Assembly (NCBI GenBank): GCA_963838385.1
Contig: CAWIRE010000006.1
Coordinates: 124,001 to 188,000 of the forward strand
Direction of reading: 5' to 3'
Source: DAHUYF01 sp963838385
GTDB taxonomy: Bacteria > Pseudomonadota > Alphaproteobacteria > ATCC43930 > CGMCC-115725
Length of the DNA: 64,000 nt
This document shows, in pieces, positions 58,507 to 64,000 of this stretch. The translations under genes were made by a program, and so were the position numbers. Position 1 is the stretch's first letter, and each line of letters begins with the position of its first letter. The notes beneath the pieces are model-generated. The model saw only the letters and a list, made by a program, of their open reading frames with translations, searched no databases and was not told the DNA's origin.

Positions 58507-59670
58507 GTGGCGCGCCGCAGGATCTGCGTCGTGAGCGGCGGCCGCGCCGATTACGGGCTGCTCTACTGGCCGATGCGCGAGATCGCCGCCGCGCCGCAGT
58601 TCGAGCTGCAGCTTGCGGTCACCGGCGCGCATCTGGCGCCGGAGTTCGGCGACACGCTGGCGACGATCGAGCGCGACGGCTTCCGCATCGACGCCCGGGT
58701 CGAGATGCTGCTGGCGAGCGACACGCCGGTCGGTGTCGCCAAATCCATCGGGCTCGGCGTCATCGGCTTCGCCGATGCGCTGGAGCGCCTCAGGCCCGAC
58801 CTGCTGCTGCTGCTCGGCGACCGTTTCGAGATCCTCGCCGCGGCGCAGGCGGCGCTGATCGCCCGCCTGCCGGTCGCCCATCTCTGCGGCGGCGACGTGA
58901 CCGAAGGCGCCTTCGACGACGCGATCCGCCACGCCATCACCAAGATGGCGCATCTGCATTTCGCCACCAACGCGGCGGCCGCGCGCCGCCTGCGCCAGCT
59001 CGGCGAGGATCCGCAGCGCATCTTCGCCGTCGGCAGCCCCGGCATCGACTACCTGCTGCGCACCCCGCCGGCGAGCGCCGAGGAGCTCGCGCGCGAGACC
59101 GGCCTCGACCTCGAGCGGACGCTGCTGCTCGTCACTTTCCACCCGGCGACGCTGGGGCAGCGGCCGGCGCTCGCCGAGCTGGAGGAGCTGCTGGCGGCGC
59201 TGGCCGGGCTCGGCGGCGAGGTGCAGCTCGCCTTCACCCGGCCCAATGCCGATACCGAAGGGCGGGCGCTGGCGCTGCGGCTCGAGCGCTTCGTCGCGGC
59301 CCATGCCAATGCCCGGCTCTTCGCGGCGCTGGGCCCGCGGCTTTATGCCGGGCTGCTGCGGCGCGCGGCGGCCGTGGTCGGCAACTCCTCGAGCGGGCTC
59401 TACGAGGCGCCCTCCTTCGGCACGCCCACGGTCGATATCGGCGACCGCCAGCAGGGCCGGCTCAAGGCGGACTCGGTGATCTCCTGCGCGCCCGAGCGGC
59501 GTGCCATCGCGGCGGCCATCGCCGAGGCGCTGCGGCGCGGCCGGCAGATGGCGGCGAACCCTTATGGCGATGGCGACAGCGCCCGCCGCATCGTCGAGAT
59601 CCTGGCCTCGATCGGCGATTTCCGCGCGCTCACCCGCAAGCGCTTCTTCGACCTTGCCGGAGCGGCCTGA
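58507..59670 (+). CDS. legG: UDP-N-acetylglucosamine 2-epimerase (hydrolysing), NeuC/LegG-like
   Basis: This 387-residue enzyme inverts C2 and releases the nucleotide to give a free manno-sugar. The family pattern is SGGRADYGLLYWPMREI, GDRFEILAAAQAAL, HLCGGDVTEGAFDDAIRHAI, KMAHLHFATN and NSSSGLYEAPSFGTP. The GTG at 58507 is chosen for spacing after legC; an alternative GTG lies eight codons later. It could act in sialate or legionaminate synthesis; legB and legC next to it favour the latter. It ends one base before legI. Confidence 0.9.
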   Translation: MARRRICVVSGGRADYGLLYWPMREIAAAPQFELQLAVTGAHLAPEFGDTLATIERDGFRIDARVEMLLASDTPVGVAKSIGLGVIGFADALERLRPDLLLLLGDRFEILAAAQAALIARLPVAHLCGGDVTEGAFDDAIRHAITKMAHLHFATNAAAARRLRQLGEDPQRIFAVGSPGIDYLLRTPPASAEELARETGLDLERTLLLVTFHPATLGQRPALAELEELLAALAGLGGEVQLAFTRPNADTEGRALALRLERFVAAHANARLFAALGPRLYAGLLRRAAAVVGNSSSGLYEAPSFGTPTVDIGDRQQGRLKADSVISCAPERRAIAAAIAEALRRGRQMAANPYGDGDSARRIVEILASIGDFRALTRKRFFDLAGAA

Positions 59671-59671
59671 G

Positions 59672-60754
59672 ATGGGCGAGCGCGTCCTCATCATCGCCGA
59701 GGCCGGGGTCAACCATGACGGCTCGCTGGAGCGGGCGCGGGCGCTGGTCGACGCCGCGCTGGCATCGGGTGCCGACATCGTCAAGTTCCAGACCTTCCGC
59801 GCCGATCGCATCGCCACCCGCAGGGCGGCCAAGGCCGACTACCAGAAGCAGGCGACGGCGGCGGCGGAGAGCCAGCATGCGATGCTGCGGCGGCTCGAGC
59901 TCGACGAGGCGGCGCATGCCGAGCTTGTGACCTATTGCCGGGCGCGCGGCATCGAGTTCCTCTCGACGCCCTTCGACCTGCCGAGCGTGGCGCTGCTGAC
60001 CGAGCGCCACGGGCTCGGCCGGCTCAAGATCTCCTCGGGCGATCTCACCAACGGCCCGCTGCTGCTCGCGGCAGCGCGCAGCGGCGCGTCGATCATCCTC
60101 TCCACCGGCATGAGCACGCTGGGCGAGATCGAGGCGGCGCTCGCGATCCTCGCCTTCGGCATGACCGCGCCGCGCCAGCTCGCGGCCGGGGAATCGTCCT
60201 TCGCCGAGGCCTATCGCGGCGCCGCCGGGCAGCAGGCGCTGCGCCGGCGGGTGACGCTGCTCCACTGCACGAGCGAGTATCCGGCGTCGGCGGCCTCGGT
60301 CAACCTGCGCGCCATGACGACGCTGCGCGAGGCGTTCGGCCTCGCGGTGGGCTATTCCGACCATACGCTCGGCAGCGCCGTCGCCATCGCCGCCGCGGCG
60401 CGCGGCGCGACAGTGATCGAGAAGCATTTCACGCTCGACCGCACGCTGCCCGGGCCGGACCACAAGGCCTCGCTCGAGCCCGAGGAGCTTGCCGGCCTGG
60501 TGGCGGCGATCCGCACGGTGGAGGCGGCGCTGGGCAGCGCGCTCAAGGCGCCGGCGGAGGGCGAGGCGGCGATGCGGGCGGTGGCGCGCAAGTGCCTGGT
60601 GGCGGCGCGCGACCTGCGCCGCGGCGAGACATTCACGGCAGAGACCATCGATTGCAAGCGTGCGGAAGGCGGGGTGAGTGCGATGCGCTATTGGGAAGCA
60701 ATGGGACGGATCGCCGGCCGCGACTACGCCGCCGACGAGCCGATCGAGCTGTGA
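59672..60754 (+). CDS. legI: N-acetylneuraminate/legionaminate synthase, NeuB/LegI-like
   Basis: LegI (360 aa) condenses the sugar with phosphoenolpyruvate to form the nine-carbon acid. The TIM-barrel part has AEAGVNHDGSLERA, IVKFQTFRADRI, FLSTPFDLPSVALL, KISSGDLTNGPLL, STGMSTLGEIE, GYSDHTLGSAVAIAAAARGA and EKHFTLDRTLPGPDHKASL, in order. A C-terminal SAF (antifreeze-like) domain follows (ARDLRRGETFTAETI). The ATG is one base after the legG stop; its stop overlaps the next start (GTGA). Confidence 0.93.
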   Translation: MGERVLIIAEAGVNHDGSLERARALVDAALASGADIVKFQTFRADRIATRRAAKADYQKQATAAAESQHAMLRRLELDEAAHAELVTYCRARGIEFLSTPFDLPSVALLTERHGLGRLKISSGDLTNGPLLLAAARSGASIILSTGMSTLGEIEAALAILAFGMTAPRQLAAGESSFAEAYRGAAGQQALRRRVTLLHCTSEYPASAASVNLRAMTTLREAFGLAVGYSDHTLGSAVAIAAAARGATVIEKHFTLDRTLPGPDHKASLEPEELAGLVAAIRTVEAALGSALKAPAEGEAAMRAVARKCLVAARDLRRGETFTAETIDCKRAEGGVSAMRYWEAMGRIAGRDYAADEPIEL

Positions 60755-61392
60755 GCGCGCCCGTCCTGGTCATCGGCGGCGGCGGGCACGGCCGCGTGGT
60801 GATCGAGGCCCTGCTCGCGGCGGGGACCGAGGTGGCCGGCGTCATCGATCCTCATCCCGCGGTCGCCGCGACGCTGCCCGACGGCGTCGCCTGGCTCGGC
60901 GGCGACGAGGCGCTGGTGCGCTACCTGCCGGGCGATTACCAGCTGGCGAACGGCGTCGGCGGCGTCGGCGAGCCGCACCGGCGCAGCATCTTCGAGCGGT
61001 TCAGCGCGGCGGGATACGCTTTCGTGCGCGTGCGCCACCCCGCCGCCAGCGTGGCGCGCGCGGGAGTGGTGCTGGGCGAGGGCTGCCAGATCATGGCCGG
61101 GGCGGTGATCCAGCCGGGAGCCCAGATCGGCACCAACGTCATCGTCAACACCCGCGCCGCGATCGATCACGACTGCCGCGTCGGCGACCACTGCCATATC
61201 GCGCCGGGCGCGGTGCTGTGCGGCGATGTCACGGTCGGCGCCGGGAGCCATATCGGCGCCGGCGCGGTGGTGATCCAGGGCGTGCGCATCGGCAGCTTCG
61301 CCATCGTCGGCGCCGGCTCGATCATCCTGCGCGACGTTCCGGACGGCGTCGTCGTCTACTCCAAGGACATTCGCCAGGAGCGGCAGCGCTGA
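60751..61392 (+). CDS. Sugar O/N-acyltransferase with left-handed beta-helix (NeuD/LegH-like)
   Basis: This is a 213-residue acyltransferase with the PglD-like N-domain (VLVIGGGGHGRVVIEALLAAG) and hexapeptide repeats (GVVLGEGCQIMAGAVIQPGA; QIGTNVIVNTRAAIDHDCRVGDH; GAVVIQGVRIGSFAIVGAG). NeuD-type enzymes acetylate sialic acid; LegH acetylates the 4-amino group of the legionaminate precursor. No other acetyltransferase is in the cluster, so it may be LegH. It overlaps legI by four bases. Confidence 0.85.
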   Translation: MSAPVLVIGGGGHGRVVIEALLAAGTEVAGVIDPHPAVAATLPDGVAWLGGDEALVRYLPGDYQLANGVGGVGEPHRRSIFERFSAAGYAFVRVRHPAASVARAGVVLGEGCQIMAGAVIQPGAQIGTNVIVNTRAAIDHDCRVGDHCHIAPGAVLCGDVTVGAGSHIGAGAVVIQGVRIGSFAIVGAGSIILRDVPDGVVVYSKDIRQERQR

Positions 61393-61439
61393 GGCGAACG
61401 CCCGCGGGGCCGAGCATCGCCGGCATGGTGCGGGCTTTC

Positions 61440-61490
61440 GCGGTGCAAGGGCACCGCTGGCGCCCGCCGGCGACGAGCGCTGCGCGCTCG
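61440..61490. other. Two hairpins in the convergent gap
   Basis: GCGGTGC-AAGG-GCACCGC (61440-61457) and CGAGCGC-TGC-GCGCTCG (61474-61490) lie between the neuD-like gene (plus) and the SDR gene (minus). No T-runs follow. The second has the same TGC triloop design as the three hairpins near 38.2 kb. Confidence 0.55.
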
Positions 61491-61495
61491 CGCCG

Positions 61496-62317
61496 CTACC
61501 ACGCGCTCAGGCCGCCATCGACGGCGATGTTCTGGCCGGTGACGTAGCGCGACGCGTCGGAGGCGAGGAACACGGCGGTCCCGACCATGTCGTCGGCCTC
61601 GGCCATGCGGCCGAGCGGGATGCGGGCGGCATAGCGGCGCTGGAACTCGGCATTCTGGCCGCTGGCGACGCCGCCCGGCGTCAGCGTGTTGACGCGCACG
61701 CCGCGCGCGGCCCAATAGGTCGCCAGATGCCGGGTGAGGCCGATGACCCCGGCCTTGGAGGCGGTATAGACCGGCGGCGTGTTGATGGCGCGGCCGTTGT
61801 ATTCCGAGCCCTCGTAGATGCGCTGGTCGGGGGCGAGCAGGCCGTAGATCGAGGCGGTCTGGATGATGCTGCCGCCGCCGCGCTCGGCCATGCGCCCGCC
61901 GATCGCCTGGGCCACCAGGAACATGCCGTCGAGATTGACCGCCATCACCGCGCGCCAGGCGGCGAGATCGACTTCTTCCAGCGGCGCGAAGAAGGCGTCG
62001 GCGTCGGGGCCCTTGGTGGCGGCGTTGTTCAGCAGGATCTGGGCGCCGCCGAAAGCGGCATCGACGCGCTCGGCCATGCGCTTCACCGCCGCGGGATCGG
62101 CGACGTCGCAGGCGATCCCCGCCGCCCTCACCCGATGGTGCCGCGCCAGCGCCTCGGCGAGCTCGGCCGTCGCCCCCTCATCGAGGTCCACCAGCGCCAG
62201 ATCGGCGCCGAACTCGGCGAGCCCCGAAGCGAAGCGGCGGCCGAGGATGCCGCAGGCGCCGGTGATCAGCGCCGTCTTGCCGGCGAGATCGAAGAGGGCA
62301 CGGTAGGATGTCGCCAT
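61496..62317 (-). CDS. SDR-family oxidoreductase (PtmA-like)
   Basis: This is a 273-residue short-chain dehydrogenase with TGACGILGRRFASGL (NAD(P) site), NNAAT, the catalytic Ser in IIQTASIYGLL and YTASK (Tyr-x3-Lys). In Campylobacter flagellar glycan clusters, a PtmA SDR is next to the nonulosonate genes and is linked to the sugar precursor of legionaminate. The position here, beside a CMP-sugar synthetase, supports a like role. It lies six bases after legF on the same strand. Confidence 0.85.
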   Translation of the reverse strand: MATSYRALFDLAGKTALITGACGILGRRFASGLAEFGADLALVDLDEGATAELAEALARHHRVRAAGIACDVADPAAVKRMAERVDAAFGGAQILLNNAATKGPDADAFFAPLEEVDLAAWRAVMAVNLDGMFLVAQAIGGRMAERGGGSIIQTASIYGLLAPDQRIYEGSEYNGRAINTPPVYTASKAGVIGLTRHLATYWAARGVRVNTLTPGGVASGQNAEFQRRYAARIPLGRMAEADDMVGTAVFLASDASRYVTGQNIAVDGGLSAW

Positions 62318-62323
62318 GCCGGC

Positions 62324-63040
62324 TCACTCCGCCGCCGCGGCGTTCGCCGCGCGGCTCTCGAGCAGGAAGGCGACGAGGCGGAAGTCGAGCTCGGAATCGA
62401 TATCGAGCGAGCGCTCCTCGGGCATCACGTAAAGTCGCGTGCGCTGGGCGAAGACCGCGGGCGCAGCGCGGAAATCGTCGGTCCACCAGCCATAGATCGA
62501 GGCGTTCATGTCGAAGCATTCGGGCGCGTCCTGCCGGCGGGTGACCGCGGCCGCCGGCGGCTTGCTCAGCCCCACCGTACCGTCGGCGCGGCGCTCGACC
62601 AGGTTGAAATAAGGCGAGCGGCGCGCCGGTGCGGCGGTGATGACGTTGGCGCCGGGCTCGCTCTCCAGCATCTCGATCACGGCGGCGATGTCCTCGGGCA
62701 GGCGCAGCGGCGAGGTCGCGTCGAGATCGATCAGGATGTCGAAGCGCGCGCCGAGCTGGCGTTCCGCCTCTTCCAGGCAATGGCGGATCGCCGGCAGCTT
62801 GGGCGCGGCGTCGCCGGCGAGCTCGTCCGGCCGCTTGACCAGGCAGCCGGCGCCATAGCTGCGTGCGATCGATAGGATCTGATCGCTGTCGCTGCTCACG
62901 GCGATGGCGTCGAAGAGGCCGGTGGCGCGCGCCTGATAGAGGGAATGGGCGATGAGCGGCTTGCCGGCGATCAGCCGCACGTTCTTGGAGCGCACCCCCT
63001 TGGAGCCGGCGCGGACGCAGATGCTGCAGAGCCGCTTCAC
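62324..63040 (-). CDS. legF: CMP-nonulosonate cytidylyltransferase (NeuA/LegF-like)
   Basis: This is a 238-residue cytidylyltransferase that activates the nine-carbon sugar with CTP. Motifs in order are ICVRAGSKGVRSKNVRLIAG (about 5-24), KPLIAHSLYQA, DAIAVSSDSDQI and DLDATSPLRLPEDI. It is shorter than fused NeuA enzymes and fits the LegF/PtmB length. Its ATG overlaps the upstream oxidoreductase stop (ATGA-type overlap, four bases). The product would feed the Maf transferase. Confidence 0.9.
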   Translation of the reverse strand: MKRLCSICVRAGSKGVRSKNVRLIAGKPLIAHSLYQARATGLFDAIAVSSDSDQILSIARSYGAGCLVKRPDELAGDAAPKLPAIRHCLEEAERQLGARFDILIDLDATSPLRLPEDIAAVIEMLESEPGANVITAAPARRSPYFNLVERRADGTVGLSKPPAAAVTRRQDAPECFDMNASIYGWWTDDFRAAPAVFAQRTRLYVMPEERSLDIDSELDFRLVAFLLESRAANAAAAE

Positions 63041-63954
63041 GGCGTCACCCAGCGCTGGCCGGAAGCCGCGGCTTCGGCCGCGGCGATGAGCGCGACGACG
63101 GCGGCGCCCTCTCCGGCGCTGCAGAGCGCGTCGCGCCGGTTGCCGAGCGCCGAGCGGTGCTGGGCGAGATATGTGGCATCGCGCGCCGTCGGGAAGAGCT
63201 GCTCCTCGCCGTCGACGCAGAGCCTGCCTTCGACGAGATCGGCGCGCAGCGTGCGGCGCGCGGTGTTGACGACGATCTCGCGCGCCCCGCGACGGTCGAG
63301 ATAGTTGAGCTGGACGGTCGCCGCCGGGCAGCGCTCGAAGACGAGCAGCATCGCCGCGACATCCTCGCTGTCGATGGCGAGCGCGCCGGAGCGCCCGAGC
63401 AGCGCCGCGACCTGCCGGCAGGGACCGAACAGCCAGGTGAGATAGTCGAGCTCGTGGCTGAGGTCGCGCAGCACGCCGCCGCCCGCCTCGCGCGAGGCCG
63501 AGGCGGTCTCGCGATAGTCGCGGCCGGGCCGCCAGTCCGGCAGGTACTGGCCGACATAGACCTGCGCCGACAGCGCGGGCTCGGCGGCGAGCCGCCGCCG
63601 CAGCTCGGCGATCAGCGGGTGGAAGCGCAGATTGTAGCCGACATAAAGGCCGGCGAAGCGGTTGTCGGGCAGCGGCGCCGGCCGGTCGAAGAGCGGCTTT
63701 TCCACCAGCACCGTGCCGGCGAACCCGGCCGTCGCCAGCGCCGCCAGCGTCGGCCGGTGCGCCGCGGTCTCGTTGGCGACGACGACGTAGCCGGGATTCT
63801 CATGCTCGAGCGCGGCGTCGAGCGAGGGATAGCAGCGCAGCCCCGCCTCGCCGTGCCGGCTCACCGCCGCGACGTCGAGGCCGAGCTCGCCGAGCAGGCG
63901 CGCGTGCCGCCGGCCGATCGAGCCCAATCCCACGACGAGGGCGGAGGCGGTCAT
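63037..63954 (-). CDS. Gfo/Idh/MocA-family oxidoreductase (PtmF-neighbour type)
   Basis: This is a 305-residue NAD(P)-dependent sugar oxidoreductase. The Rossmann motif VVGLGSIGRRHARLL lies at the start, followed by VVANETAAHRPTLAAL and the VEKPL motif (Lys near 87), then GYNLRFHPLI. The C-terminal alpha/beta domain (DLSHELDYLTWLFGP) has the His-x3-Asp of the family. It shares four bases with legF and also overlaps the end of the gene upstream, so it belongs to a minus-strand operon with at least four genes. The substrate is not known. Confidence 0.85.
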   Translation of the reverse strand: MTASALVVGLGSIGRRHARLLGELGLDVAAVSRHGEAGLRCYPSLDAALEHENPGYVVVANETAAHRPTLAALATAGFAGTVLVEKPLFDRPAPLPDNRFAGLYVGYNLRFHPLIAELRRRLAAEPALSAQVYVGQYLPDWRPGRDYRETASASREAGGGVLRDLSHELDYLTWLFGPCRQVAALLGRSGALAIDSEDVAAMLLVFERCPAATVQLNYLDRRGAREIVVNTARRTLRADLVEGRLCVDGEEQLFPTARDATYLAQHRSALGNRRDALCSAGEGAAVVALIAAAEAAASGQRWVTP

Positions 63955-64000
63955 TCGTCGAACGTCGCGACGTAATCGGCGCTGGCCCGCTCGAGATCCT
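63951..64000 (-). CDS. 3' end of a gene running off the window
   Basis: The last 16 codons (ERASADYVATFDE then stop) of a minus-strand gene overlap the start of the Gfo/Idh gene by three bases. The overlap and frame argue for a true coding end. Too little is visible for a name; in related clusters a nucleotidyltransferase (PtmE-like) sits here. Confidence 0.45.
   Translation of the reverse strand, partial: DLERASADYVATFDE

Noticed and set aside
57302..63040. Sialic acid (Neu5Ac) synthesis instead of a legionaminate-type sugar
   Set aside because: LegB- and LegC-like enzymes precede the NeuC/NeuB homologues; Neu5Ac synthesis does not need a dehydratase and aminotransferase. Pseudaminate is less likely because PseB/PseC/PseG-like features are absent.
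1..64000. CRISPR arrays, tRNA or rRNA genes, IS elements, phage genes
   Set aside because: No regularly spaced direct repeats, cloverleaf, rRNA or transposase/integrase sequence was seen on either strand.

Overview
The window is very GC-rich and reads as the chromosome of a free-living alphaproteobacterium. Markers of that class are the FlbT/FlaF flagellin regulators, the CtrA inhibitor SciP (DUF1153), an FlbD-type sigma-54 activator next to fliF-fliG-fliH-fliN, and flagellins without a large variable domain. A Rhodospirillales-like lineage is a guess; no rRNA, tRNA, IS element or CRISPR array was found to refine it.

Layout. 1-2.1 kb: two unrecognised proteins of lower GC3, an accessory edge. 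2.2-5.2 kb (minus): a quinoprotein dehydrogenase, a small cytochrome c and a periplasmic binding protein, the gene set of a PQQ alcohol-oxidation module. 5.5-10.5 kb (plus): a three-subunit molybdenum hydroxylase and an MFS carrier. 10.5-15.5 kb: DUF302 protein, AraC regulator, membrane glycosyltransferase, MaoC hydratase and an aromatic-type FAD monooxygenase. 15.6-20 kb (minus): an export operon, HlyD / double ABC-2 permease / HlyD, with no ATPase. 20.1-23.3 kb: Rieske oxygenase, Rieske ferredoxin and a MOSC-reductase-ferredoxin fusion. 23.5-26.2 kb: an EmrAB-type pump. 26.3-27.0 kb: a peroxiredoxin-like gene with UGA at the peroxidatic cysteine, a hairpin just after it and a good terminator.

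27.2-64 kb is a motility and flagellin-modification region. The minus-strand run fliF-fliG-fliH-fliN-flbD-flhA-flhF-flhG plus a FliK-like gene is headed by sciP. Then come a GT4 glycosyltransferase and a sulfotransferase (plus), flgE-flgD-fliK (minus), a flaG-like gene, two tandem flagellin units, a small glycosyltransferase, flbT and flaF. These are followed by a TPR/SPINDLY-like transferase, a Maf-type flagellin glycosyltransferase, and a legionaminic-acid-type set (legB, legC, legG, legI, neuD/legH-like, an SDR, legF, a Gfo/Idh oxidoreductase). Sigma-54 promoters with GG-N10-GC spacing and TTGCCG/CGGCAA dyads that look like FlbD sites precede fliK, flaG and both flagellins. The genes read together as a pathway that makes a CMP-nonulosonate, attaches it to flagellin through Maf and possibly adds further sugars or sulfate.

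Quality note. Five genes (binding protein, peroxiredoxin, flhF, sulfotransferase, second flagellin) are broken by six single-base insertions, each consistent with one extra base in a short homopolymer. This may be an assembly artefact rather than true decay. Many long antisense open frames are composition shadows and are left out.
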